A stretch of 12,985 nucleotides of DNA from Chloroflexota bacterium (GTDB lineage Bacteria > Chloroflexota > Dehalococcoidia > SAR202 > UBA11138), in the NCBI GenBank assembly GCA_022561955.1, contig JADFQF010000008.1:1-12985 (forward strand), read 5' to 3'. The notes beneath the pieces are model-generated. The model worked only from the letters and a program-made list of their open reading frames with translations, searched no databases and was not told the origin of the DNA. Position 1 is the first letter of the stretch. Each line of letters opens with the position of its first letter. This document shows positions 1 to 6,548 of the stretch, piece by piece. The translations under genes and the position numbers were made by a program.

Positions 1-376
1 GATAATCGGCGCTGTGCTCAATTACGTCCCTCAAATCCACGATTTCGTTCGATCCGAATATAGATCTAAAATTTTGACCCCTTTGGGCCAACTCCCCCCG
101 CAATAGCTGCGATTTCATCAATGCCTTGATATGCTGGTCGATTTTGCGAAGGCAAATTGCAATCTCATGGGCGTCGGCGGGTGTCTGGTAGAGAGCCGAG
201 CGTAACACCTTAACTTGTTGCCTAGTCAAGTGTGAAAGATCGAGGCTGTGTATTAATTCGAGCTACTTCTCCAGGGAACGAGAAAGATCGTTAGCGGACT
301 TGTCGAGGATATTAATCCATTTCCACAAGGCCCGAACGATTCGCTGTGTTTGTTCGTCATTCAGAGTCACTGACAT
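1..376 (-). pseudogene. Unknown protein, frame interrupted by one TAG, runs off the window edge
   Basis: From an ATG at 376-374 the frame runs 37 codons to a TAG at 265-263, then continues in the same frame for 87 more codons to base 1 with no stop. The other two minus-strand frames are closed within a few codons on both sides of the TAG. The conceptual product is hydrophilic and looks helical, starting MSVTLNDEQTQRIVRALWKW and resuming after the stop with LELIHSLDLSHLTRQQ. The TAG falls inside what looks like one continuous helix, and a single change from CAG, GAG or AAG would create it. No family is recognised. It lies 41 bp downstream of hspR on the same strand with no terminator between, so it may be cotranscribed. 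It could be a recent pseudogene, a base-call error, or two separate small frames. The ribosome binding site upstream of the ATG is weak. Confidence 0.5.
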
Positions 377-417
377 CGCCTACTTTTCGGCCCCTGCGTG
401 CATTGAGAACATATAAC

Positions 418-759
418 CTACAACCCCCGACGCTCCGCCATGAGCTTACGCAACTCCTCGTTCTCGGCGGTGAGCCTCTGTATGTCGGCCTCGGATGTCC
501 TCAGCCGCTCCAGGAGGTTCATGACGACCTCTACGCCCGCCAGGTTGACTCCGAGGTCGTCCATCAGGTTCCTGATCTGCCTGACCCTCTCCACGTCGTT
601 TTGCGAATAGACGCGCTGGTTGCCCTTGGACCGCGCCGGCTCCACGAGGCCGATGCTCTCGTAGTACCGCAGGGTCTGCGTGCGCACCCCCAGCATGCGC
701 GCGGCCACGCTGATTATGAAGATGGGTTCGTCTCGGCCAAATAGGCTTTCCACTAACAT
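418..759 (-). CDS. hspR: MerR-family heat-shock repressor, HspR type
   Basis: This is a predicted transcriptional repressor of chaperone genes, acting on DNA in the cytoplasm. The 113-aa product has the HspR opening PIFIISVAARMLGV (residues 12-25), a MerR helix-turn-helix with TQTLRYYE (27-34), a wing with GNQRVYS (46-52), the HspR-like stretch DLGVNLAGVEVV (68-79), and a C-terminal coiled-coil-like segment rich in E, L and R (83-108). This order and length fit HspR, which represses dnaK/dnaJ-type operons by binding HAIR inverted repeats in actinobacteria. The start is ATG at 759, five bases past the dnaJ stop codon (767-765), so the two are almost certainly one transcript and translationally coupled. 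The likely target is the shared region at 1650-1847. No dnaK or grpE is in the window. Confidence 0.9.
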   Translation of the reverse strand: MLVESLFGRDEPIFIISVAARMLGVRTQTLRYYESIGLVEPARSKGNQRVYSQNDVERVRQIRNLMDDLGVNLAGVEVVMNLLERLRTSEADIQRLTAENEELRKLMAERRGL

Positions 760-764
760 ATGCT

Positions 765-1649
765 CTAACCCTCGCCGCCGGAGCGCAGACTCCTGAACTT
801 ATCGATCAGCTCGCGCTCCTCGTCCGTCAGCCCCTCGGGAAGTGTAGGGCGGACCGCCACGTACAGGTCGCCGTGGTCGTCGGGCGAATTCAGCTTCGGC
901 ATGCCCTGGCCGGACAGCCGAATGTTCTGCCCGCTGTTGCTTTCCGGCGGGATCGTAAGCCTGACCTTGCCTCGCATCGTCTGGACCTCGATCTCTCCGC
1001 CCAGAATTGCGTCTTCGAAGGGTACATCGGCCTCTGTGTAGAGGTCGTTGCCCTTTCTGGTGAACCTCGGATGCGGCGTCACCGTCATCTTCAGAAATAG
1101 CTGGACCTCTTTGTCCACACCGATGTGCACGGTGGAACCGGTGTCCACGCCGGGCGGAATCGTGACCTCGATGCGCCTCTCCTCTCCGATAGCCGGTACG
1201 CGTACGAGACGCCTGGCCCCCGCGAACGCCTCTTCGAGCGACACCGAGACGGCCACGTCCACGTGCGATGCGGTGGCGGCGCGGGCACGGCGGCCGAAGC
1301 CTCCCAGGGTGGTGCCGAACAGGTCCCCCAGATCACCGTATGAGCCAAGGTCGAAGCCGGCAACTCTGCCCGACGGGCCGTCGCCCCAGGCGTACCGCCG
1401 CGCGCCGCCTCGGCTATCATACGCGTCGGCGTTCTTCCACTGATCGCCGTACTGGTCGTACTTTCCGCGCTTGTCGGCGTCGGACAGGACCTCGTAGGCC
1501 TCGTTAATCTCCTTGAACTTCGCCTCGGCCTTCTCATCGCCGGGGTTCAGGTCCGGGTGATACTTTCGCGCGAGACGTCGAAAGGCCTGCCGAATCTGTT
1601 TCTCGTCGGCATCCTTTGATACACCCAATAACTGGTAGTAGTTCGCCAT
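765..1649 (-). CDS. dnaJ: DnaJ-family co-chaperone without zinc finger (CbpA-like, type II)
   Basis: This J-domain co-chaperone stimulates the ATPase of a DnaK partner encoded elsewhere. The preferred start is the ATG at 1649, giving 294 aa beginning MANYYQLLGVSKDADEKQIR; an upstream TTG at 1715 would add 22 residues with no family resemblance and would lie upstream of the likely promoter. The J domain covers residues 4-68 with the HPD triad at 31-33. A Gly/Phe/Arg linker follows (about 80-125), then two beta-rich C-terminal substrate-binding domains (about 129-290) with PHPRFTRKGNDLY and GGEIEVQTMRGKV. No CxxCxGxG repeats are present, and I see no cysteine in the whole protein, so this is the CbpA/type II class and not canonical DnaJ. 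It is followed five bases later by hspR, an arrangement expected of an HspR-autoregulated operon. Confidence 0.92.
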   Translation of the reverse strand: MANYYQLLGVSKDADEKQIRQAFRRLARKYHPDLNPGDEKAEAKFKEINEAYEVLSDADKRGKYDQYGDQWKNADAYDSRGGARRYAWGDGPSGRVAGFDLGSYGDLGDLFGTTLGGFGRRARAATASHVDVAVSVSLEEAFAGARRLVRVPAIGEERRIEVTIPPGVDTGSTVHIGVDKEVQLFLKMTVTPHPRFTRKGNDLYTEADVPFEDAILGGEIEVQTMRGKVRLTIPPESNSGQNIRLSGQGMPKLNSPDDHGDLYVAVRPTLPEGLTDEERELIDKFRSLRSGGEG

Positions 1650-1672
1650 CTCGCACTCGCGTATTTCGCTAC

Positions 1673-1703
1673 ATTTAATCAATGCTATAGTAACATATGT
1701 CAA
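1673..1703 (-). promoter_or_regulatory. Candidate promoter of dnaJ-hspR
   Basis: On the minus strand a consensus -35 TTGACA lies at 1703-1698. About 17 to 19 bases downstream is an A/T-rich -10 candidate (GATTAA at 1680-1675, or TTAAAT at 1678-1673). This would start transcription about 18 bases before the dnaJ ATG at 1649. The -35 is convincing and the -10 is weak, which could suit a regulated promoter. The -35 sits inside a box repeated on the other side of the intergenic region. Confidence 0.45.
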
Positions 1704-1744
1704 GTGGCTGCACAACTATACTTTATGTATTTACTATAAGTTAC

Positions 1745-1774
1745 TTGACTTTAACGAATCACCTGACATATAAT
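1745..1774 (+). promoter_or_regulatory. Promoter of hsp20
   Basis: The -35 TTGACT (1745-1750) and a perfect -10 TATAAT (1769-1774) are separated by 18 bases, giving a near-consensus housekeeping sigma promoter. Transcription would start near 1781, about 67 bases before the hsp20 ATG. Both hexamers overlap repeated TTGAC/CTGACATA boxes, so a repressor bound there, plausibly HspR, would block polymerase. Confidence 0.75.
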
Positions 1775-1847
1775 AACTTCGAGCGGTGGAGTGAGTTGCT
1801 TCACCTCAAAGAGCAATTGGATTTTAGTCTAAACAGGAGGACCGACA

Positions 1848-2279
1848 ATGCTGCAGAGATGGGAACCCTTCCGAGAGCTAAGGAGAATGGACGAGATGAT
1901 GAACCGACTCCGGAGAGGCCACTGGGGACACGCTCCTAGTGGATTTGAGAGGTGGGCGGTACCGCTGGACGTGGTCGAGGAGGACGACAAGATCATCGTC
2001 CGAGCCACGTTGCCGGGTGTCAAGCCCGAGGATATCGACGTCACCCTCGAAAACGACGTGTTGACAATTAACGCTGAGACCAAGGTCGAGACCGAGGACC
2101 GCAGAGAGAACTACCTCGTGCGGGAGCGCAGGGCCGGCAAGTTCCATCGCACGCTCCGCCTACCGGATACGGTGGATAGCGAGAAGGTGGACACGAAGTA
2201 CGAAAACGGCATCGTGGAGATAACCTTCCCCAAGGCCGAAGCGAAGAAGGCCCGGCGGCTCAGCATCAAGGCGGCCTAG
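1848..2279 (+). CDS. hsp20: Small heat-shock protein, Hsp20/alpha-crystallin family
   Basis: This is an ATP-independent holdase chaperone that binds unfolding proteins in the cytoplasm. The 143-aa product has a short N-terminal arm (MLQRWEPFRELRRMDEMMNR), an alpha-crystallin domain at about 39-130 with the hallmark LPGVKPEDIDV (55-65) and the closing ENGIVEITFPK (119-129), and a C-terminal tail with LSI (138-140) in the place of the I-x-I oligomer anchor. Length and layout are typical of class A bacterial sHsps. The start is set by a strong AGGAGG at 1835-1840, seven bases before the ATG. It is transcribed divergently from dnaJ-hspR and shares its regulatory region, which suggests common heat-shock control. 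Confidence 0.95.
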   Translation: MLQRWEPFRELRRMDEMMNRLRRGHWGHAPSGFERWAVPLDVVEEDDKIIVRATLPGVKPEDIDVTLENDVLTINAETKVETEDRRENYLVRERRAGKFHRTLRLPDTVDSEKVDTKYENGIVEITFPKAEAKKARRLSIKAA

Positions 2280-2341
2280 GCAGCCACCTGAAGGCAAGCT
2301 CGTACACGGGGCACGGGCTCGAGGACCGCACAGCCCACAAG

Positions 2342-2372
2342 GCGACCCGGAGGTCTTTTACTTCCGGGTCGC
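2342..2372 (+). terminator. Rho-independent-type hairpin after hsp20
   Basis: A perfect 10-bp stem, GCGACCCGGA (2342-2351) with TCCGGGTCGC (2363-2372), has an 11-base loop. The T-rich tract after it is imperfect (TTGCTTATTGT). It lies 62 bases past the hsp20 stop and ahead of the next promoter. Confidence 0.7.
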
Positions 2373-2491
2373 TTGCTTATTGTCAGGACCATATGTCACC
2401 GCGACCGATTAAGCGGGGCTCGCGTTTCCCATCACGGGCGGGCGAAAGGCACGACACGCGTCTCCAAAGGCTGTTGGTGACCGGTGCTTGC

Positions 2492-2500
2492 TGCTATAAT
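2492..2500 (+). promoter_or_regulatory. Extended -10 promoter of the adenosyltransferase-his cluster
   Basis: TG-C-TATAAT (2492-2500) is a perfect extended -10 element; no good -35 is seen upstream, which extended -10 promoters tolerate. Transcription would start near 2507, about 18 bases before the ATG at 2525. The 2373-2491 stretch before it holds nothing else I can recognise, including no cobalamin riboswitch. Confidence 0.6.
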
Positions 2501-2524
2501 TTCGACTGTAGCAGAGGGAAGCAT

Positions 2525-3109
2525 ATGAGAATCTATACGAAAACCGGCGACCACGGTGAGACGCGCCTTCTCATGGGCGGCCAGGTCCCCAAGAACCACC
2601 CAAGGTGCGAGGCCTACGGCGAGGCGGACTTCGCCACATCCGCGATGGGGATGGCCCGGGCCATCTCGTCCAACATTCGCGTGAAAGACGCCCTCCTCAA
2701 GACCCAGCGCGAGATGTTCACGGTGATGTCGGAGCTTGCCATCGAGTCGGACCGCTACCACCACTTCAAGGAAAAATATAATACGATAACCGAGGAACAC
2801 GTCACCCATGCGGAGCGGCTCATTGACGACATGAAAGAAGAGGTCGAGCTGCCGCCCAAGTTCATCATTCCCGGGGCTTCGCCGGCCTCGGGCGCCATAG
2901 ACCTTGCCCGCAGCGCTCTTCGGTCTGCCGAGAGACGCATAGTGGAGCTAAATCAGAAGTTTCCCCTGGACAACGATCAGATTCTTCCCTACGTCAATCG
3001 CCTGGGAGACCTGCTCTTCATGCTGGCCAGGTACGAGGACAAGGACCTCCCTATGGACATCGTGACGGGCACGAGAATCGAAGATAGTGAAGATGAGCAG
3101 AGCTCCTAG
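2525..3109 (+). CDS. PduO-type ATP:cob(I)alamin adenosyltransferase, divergent
   Basis: The predicted reaction transfers the adenosyl group of ATP to cob(I)alamin to make adenosylcobalamin. The ATG at 2525 gives 194 aa beginning MRIYTKTGDHGETRLL, the family's ATP-binding N-terminus. The GTG-type start at 2393 would add 44 residues with no family resemblance and lies upstream of the promoter. The five-helix core keeps D35, F113, the run ARSALRSAERR (128-138, with R129, R133 and E136) and YVNRLGDLLF (156-165, with N158). These line up with the Asp, Phe, Arg and Asn active-site positions known in PduO enzymes. One motif is odd: the usual VDELNS.LG reads EADFATSAMG (33-42), so only the Asp survives. 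The ribosome binding site AGAGGG lies just upstream. The 3' end overlaps hisH by 17 bases, so the two are probably coupled. The fold is confident, the exact activity less so. Confidence 0.82.
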   Translation: MRIYTKTGDHGETRLLMGGQVPKNHPRCEAYGEADFATSAMGMARAISSNIRVKDALLKTQREMFTVMSELAIESDRYHHFKEKYNTITEEHVTHAERLIDDMKEEVELPPKFIIPGASPASGAIDLARSALRSAERRIVELNQKFPLDNDQILPYVNRLGDLLFMLARYEDKDLPMDIVTGTRIEDSEDEQSS

Positions 3110-3737
3110 AATCGCCATAGTCGACTACCAGGCGGGCAACGTCCGCAGCGTGCAGAAGGCGCTGGAGAAGTTCGGGGCCTCGCCCGTAATCACCGGCGAC
3201 CCGGATTATATCAACGAGGCGGACGGTGTCGTGTTTCCAGGGCAGGGCGCATGCGATTCTTCGATGAGGAACCTCAGGCGGCAGGGCCTGGAGGCTCCCC
3301 TCAAAAACAGCATCTCGAGCGGCAAGCCCTTCCTCGCGGTCTGCATCGGGCTTCAGCTTTTGCTGGAGGACTCCGACGAGGGTGATGAGCCCGGCCTTGG
3401 GGTCATTAAGGGGCGGGTTCGGAGTCTGCCCACCGGCCAAAAGATACCCCACATGGGATGGAACCAGGTCCACTTTAACAATAGCCACCCGGCCCTGGAC
3501 GGCGTGCCCAACGACTCTTATTTTTACTTCGTGCACAGCTACTATGCCGACCCCGAAGATTCGGGAATCGTCGCGGGTACGACGAGCTACGGACTGGAGT
3601 TTTGCAGCGCAGTCGCGTGGGACAACGTGCTGGCAGTCCAGTTTCACCCCGAAAAGAGTGGCTCAGTCGGCCTTCAAATCTACAGCAACTTTGCTAAGCT
3701 GGTAGAGTCGTCCATGTCGAAGGCGTCGTGGAGGTAA
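3093..3737 (+). CDS. hisH: Imidazole glycerol phosphate synthase, glutaminase subunit HisH
   Basis: This is a class I glutamine amidotransferase that makes ammonia and channels it to HisF for imidazole glycerol phosphate synthesis. The ATG at 3093 gives 214 aa; a GTG at 3087 would add two residues. Visible motifs in order are IVDYQAGNVRSVQKAL at the N-terminus, the oxyanion loop PGQGA (residues 49-53), the nucleophile Cys84 in AVCIGLQLL, the HisH signature HMGWNQV (120-126), YFVHSYYA, and the catalytic His185-Pro-Glu187 in VQFHPEKS. Length is normal. The nucleophile elbow reads AVCIGLQ where many homologues have GICLGMQ, a conservative change. It overlaps the upstream adenosyltransferase by 17 bases and the downstream hisA by 10, with no clear ribosome binding site, which points to translational coupling. 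Confidence 0.95.
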   Translation: MSRAPRIAIVDYQAGNVRSVQKALEKFGASPVITGDPDYINEADGVVFPGQGACDSSMRNLRRQGLEAPLKNSISSGKPFLAVCIGLQLLLEDSDEGDEPGLGVIKGRVRSLPTGQKIPHMGWNQVHFNNSHPALDGVPNDSYFYFVHSYYADPEDSGIVAGTTSYGLEFCSAVAWDNVLAVQFHPEKSGSVGLQIYSNFAKLVESSMSKASWR

Positions 3738-4450
3738 TCCCGGCCATCGACCTCAGAGGAGGAAGGTGTGTCCGGCTGTACCAGGGTGACTACGACAGGG
3801 AGACCGTGTTTTCGGACGATCCGATGGAGGTCGCCAGGCGCTGGGTGGGCCTGGGAGCCCGCAGGCTCCACGTCATAGACCTGGATGGGGCCAAGTCCGG
3901 AGAACAGCCGAACGCCGAGGCGGCGTACAGGATCGCCGGCGAGGCAGGCGTCCCCGTACAGCTGGGCGGCGGCATCAGGAGCGTCGAGTCGGCGAGGCAG
4001 GCCATAGAGCGGGGAATTGATCGGGTGCTTCTAGGCACCGCCGCGATCGAGGAGCCGGACCTGCTGCGTAAATTGGTAGACGAGCTTGGCCCCGAGCGGG
4101 TCGTGGTAACCGTGGACGCAAGAGACGGGAAGGTGGCGTTAAAGGGTTGGACCGAGACGTCCGAGGTGGAGGCGGAACAGCTCATAATGGATATGCGGGT
4201 AGCCGGAGTTAGCCGCTACCTCTACACAGATATTTCGAGAGACGGTACACTAACAGAGCCCAACTTCGACGCCCTGGAGAGACTGACGACTATATCGGAC
4301 GTCAAGATAATTGCGGCGGGGGGCATATCCTCGGTGGAGCACCTGTCGCGTCTCCGTGATATCGGAGTTGAATCCGCCGTCGTAGGCACGGCTATCTACA
4401 CAGGTGATATTGATCTGGGCGAGGCGGTAACGGCACTTGGGGCCGCCTAG
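3728..4450 (+). CDS. hisA: ProFAR isomerase HisA
   Basis: HisA is a TIM barrel that opens the ribose of ProFAR by Amadori rearrangement to give PRFAR, the substrate of HisF. The product is 240 aa, the normal length. The catalytic pair is present: Asp8 in IPAIDLRGG and Asp130 in VDARDG. The phosphate-binding loops GGGIR (80-84) and AAGGIS (196-201) and the family signature YTDISRDGT (166-174) are intact. The start is GTG at 3728, inside the end of hisH (10-base overlap). No ATG fits, since the conserved EVIPAIDLRGG begins at the GTG, and the bases before it also encode HisH. Expression is probably coupled to hisH. Confidence 0.96.
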   Translation: MEVIPAIDLRGGRCVRLYQGDYDRETVFSDDPMEVARRWVGLGARRLHVIDLDGAKSGEQPNAEAAYRIAGEAGVPVQLGGGIRSVESARQAIERGIDRVLLGTAAIEEPDLLRKLVDELGPERVVVTVDARDGKVALKGWTETSEVEAEQLIMDMRVAGVSRYLYTDISRDGTLTEPNFDALERLTTISDVKIIAAGGISSVEHLSRLRDIGVESAVVGTAIYTGDIDLGEAVTALGAA

Positions 4451-4484
4451 AAATTGACATACGGGTTAAGGGAGAGTTAATTCC

Positions 4485-5060
4485 ATGACACAGGAAACGC
4501 AGGTGAAGGACGACGTTAACCAGCCGAAAGAGGACGACGACCCATTTCAGAAGTTGGACCCGTATCGAGTCATGTCGATCATACCTCTTATCCCTTATCA
4601 GGTGATCGCGGATGTGGGCTGCGGCGTTGGGAAATTTACGATACCCCTGGGTAAGTACGTCTTCAACGGCAAGGTCCATGCCCTGGACTCCGATAAGGCG
4701 TCACTCGATGCGGTCGCCGAGCAGTCCAAGCTGATTCGCCTCAGCAACATTGAATATGGTGAGCTGAAGAACGACAAGCTTCCCCTCGATGACAATAGCG
4801 TAGATGGAGTCTTCGCCGCGTTCTCGCTCCATAAGGCCTCGAATACAAACGATCTTCTAGGCGATGCTTACCGATGTCTGCGCAAAAGCGGCTGGTTCGT
4901 GATCCTGGAGTGGCACAGGAAACGCACGAAGGACGGACCCTCGGTGCGAGACCGGCTGGACGAGCCCAAGCTTATCGAATCGGCAAAGAAGATCGGCTTT
5001 AGGCTGACATCCAGGCATGATATGAACGACCAGCACTACATGGTCGTCATGAGAAAGTAG
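4485..5060 (+). CDS. Class I SAM-dependent methyltransferase of unknown substrate
   Basis: The 191-aa product is a small Rossmann-fold methyltransferase. After an acidic, charged N-terminus (1-27) come motif I, ADVGCGVGKF (42-51), an acidic residue in the strand-2 region (ALDSD, 66-70), the motif LPLDDNSVDGVFAAFSLH (99-116), and CLRKSGWFVILEWH (131-144), which corresponds to the usual LKPGG...D/E strand of UbiE-like enzymes. A GPSVRDRL segment (151-158) resembles the GPP..HR stretch of some UbiE-related families. The substrate cannot be read from the sequence. A GGGAGAG about 10 bases upstream supports the ATG at 4485. It sits between hisA (34-bp gap) and hisF (15-bp gap) on the same strand, so it is very likely in the his transcript, although no methylation step belongs to histidine synthesis. 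Confidence 0.85.
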   Translation: MTQETQVKDDVNQPKEDDDPFQKLDPYRVMSIIPLIPYQVIADVGCGVGKFTIPLGKYVFNGKVHALDSDKASLDAVAEQSKLIRLSNIEYGELKNDKLPLDDNSVDGVFAAFSLHKASNTNDLLGDAYRCLRKSGWFVILEWHRKRTKDGPSVRDRLDEPKLIESAKKIGFRLTSRHDMNDQHYMVVMRK

Positions 5061-5075
5061 GGTCCGCGACTTGCC

Positions 5076-5906
5076 ATGCTCACGAAGCGCATAATACCGT
5101 GCCTGGACGTCGATCGAGGCAGGGTCGTAAAAGGGGTGAGCTTCGTCAACATTCGCGACGCGGGCGACCCGGCCGAGCTGGCCCGTTTCTATGATCAGCA
5201 GGGCGCAGACGAGCTGGTCTTCCTCGACATCACCGCCAGCTCCGACGATCGCGAAATTATGGTGGACGTCGTCAAGAAGGTCTCCGAGGAGGTCTTCATA
5301 CCGCTCACGGTAGGCGGCGGAATTCGAAGCGTAGCCGATGTTCGCCGCATGCTGGAAGCGGGCGCGGACAAGGTCTCCTTCAACACGGCGGCCGTAAACG
5401 ACCCCTCCGTAATCAAGCAGGCATCGCAGTTTTTCGGCTCGCAGTGCATCGTCGTGGCAATCGACGCCAAGCGGGTAGGGCCCGGCACACAGAGCGACGT
5501 GCCGGTCGACCAGGCCGTCCGGGACGTTGCGTTGGACGCAGAGTCGCGTTGGCAGGTCTACGTGCACGGCGGACGAACCCCCACCGGTCTCGACGTCCTG
5601 AAGTGGGCCAGGCGTGCCGCCGAGCTAGGGGCGGGCGAGCTGCTGGTAACGAGCATGGACACGGACGGCCAGCTTACAGGATACGACCTGGAGCTTCTTC
5701 GGGAGATTTCAGACAGCGTGACGATTCCGATCATCGCCAGTGGTGGGGCCGGCGAGCCTGACCATCTGCTTCAGGCGATCGAGAAGGGCAGGGCGGACGC
5801 CGTGCTGGCCGCAAGCATATTCCACTTCGGCACTCACCCCATCGGCGAGGTAAAGGACTACCTGCGGAAGCACGGAGTGCCCGTGCGGCCGGACCCCGAA
5901 TTTTAG
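5076..5906 (+). CDS. hisF: Imidazole glycerol phosphate synthase, cyclase subunit HisF
   Basis: HisF is a TIM barrel that joins PRFAR with ammonia from HisH to form imidazole glycerol phosphate and AICAR. Catalytic residues are Asp11 in [14 protein letters not shown] and Asp130 in VVAIDAKR. The phosphate-binding segments VGGGIRS (79-85) and ASGGAG (221-226) and the signature [13 protein letters not shown] (192-204) are conserved. At 276 aa it is about 20 longer than the usual 250-258. The excess lies between AIDAKR and [15 protein letters not shown] (roughly residues 134-158), where homologues have only a few residues; the frame and catalytic residues are intact. The ATG at 5076 matches the conserved N-terminus [12 protein letters not shown]; no clear ribosome binding site precedes it, so coupling to the methyltransferase gene is likely. 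Confidence 0.96.
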   Translation: MLTKRIIPCLDVDRGRVVKGVSFVNIRDAGDPAELARFYDQQGADELVFLDITASSDDREIMVDVVKKVSEEVFIPLTVGGGIRSVADVRRMLEAGADKVSFNTAAVNDPSVIKQASQFFGSQCIVVAIDAKRVGPGTQSDVPVDQAVRDVALDAESRWQVYVHGGRTPTGLDVLKWARRAAELGAGELLVTSMDTDGQLTGYDLELLREISDSVTIPIIASGGAGEPDHLLQAIEKGRADAVLAASIFHFGTHPIGEVKDYLRKHGVPVRPDPEF

Positions 5907-5927
5907 ACATCCTTGACAGGTGCGATC

Positions 5928-6548
5928 ATGGTAGTGATTCAACTGGACGAGAAGGGCCTGGTGCCGGCCGTGGCGCAGGACGTCAACAGCGGAGAGGTCT
6001 TGATGCTGGGGTATATGAACCCCGGCGCATTGAAGCGGACCCTGGAGGGCGGCGAGGTCTGGTTCTACAGCCGCAGCCGCTCAGACCTCTGGCACAAGGG
6101 CGAGGTGTCCGGGAACTACATGCACGTCAAGTCCGCCGCGGTGGACTGCGACGGCGATACGATAATCCTCCAGGTGGAGCCCGACGGCCCCATTTGCCAC
6201 ACCGGCAACCAGACCTGCTTCTTTACTCCCATAGAGGACTTCCCGGAGTTCACCCGTACGGAAGAGGGGCCCGGCATTTTGGAGGACCTTTTCGCCGTTA
6301 TCCAGGACCGCAAGCGAGATATGCCCGAGGGCAGCTACACGGCGCAGCTCTTTTCGGAAGGGCCGAAGAGAATCGCCCAGAAGGTCATCGAGGAGGCCGG
6401 CGAGACGGCACTGGCCGCGGCCGTCGGAGACAAAGAGGAGCTGGTCAAGGAGTCCGCCGACCTGCTCTACCACGCCCTCGTTCTCCTTTCGGCGCTTGGA
6501 GCGAGGCCCGAGGACGTCTGGCGGGAGCTGCGAAGCCGTCAGGGTTGA
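5928..6548 (+). CDS. hisIE: Bifunctional PR-AMP cyclohydrolase / PR-ATP pyrophosphohydrolase HisIE
   Basis: This fusion carries out steps 2 and 3 of histidine synthesis: the C-terminal domain removes pyrophosphate from PR-ATP and the N-terminal domain opens the adenine ring of PR-AMP. The ATG at 5928, with AGGTG about six bases upstream, gives 206 aa; a TTG at 5913 would add five. The HisI domain (about 1-105) shows FYSRSRSDLWHKGE, the metal-binding DCDGD (73-77), and cysteines 90 and 97 in CHTGNQTCFF for zinc. The HisE domain (about 115-206) shows the helical metal-binding VIEEAGE (153-159) and ESADLLYH (175-182) typical of the MazG-like fold. It closes the his cluster, 21 bp after hisF. Its last 10 bases overlap the end of the convergent DUF1385 gene. 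Confidence 0.96.
   Translation: MVVIQLDEKGLVPAVAQDVNSGEVLMLGYMNPGALKRTLEGGEVWFYSRSRSDLWHKGEVSGNYMHVKSAAVDCDGDTIILQVEPDGPICHTGNQTCFFTPIEDFPEFTRTEEGPGILEDLFAVIQDRKRDMPEGSYTAQLFSEGPKRIAQKVIEEAGETALAAAVGDKEELVKESADLLYHALVLLSALGARPEDVWRELRSRQG

Noticed and set aside
263..265. The in-frame TAG as a pyrrolysine or other recoded codon.
   Set aside because: Pyrrolysine use is confined to methylamine methyltransferases and a few other contexts, and neighbouring genes (hspR, dnaJ, adenosyltransferase, infB) use TAG as a normal stop. No recoding element is visible.
346..744. Long open frame on the plus strand opposite hspR.
   Set aside because: It is a shadow of hspR: the minus-strand frame has full family motifs, and the plus-strand product has none.
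2373..2524. A cobalamin riboswitch before the adenosyltransferase gene.
   Set aside because: Only about 120 bases separate the hsp20 terminator from the -10 element, the leader after the promoter is about 18 bases, and no B12-box-like sequence is seen.
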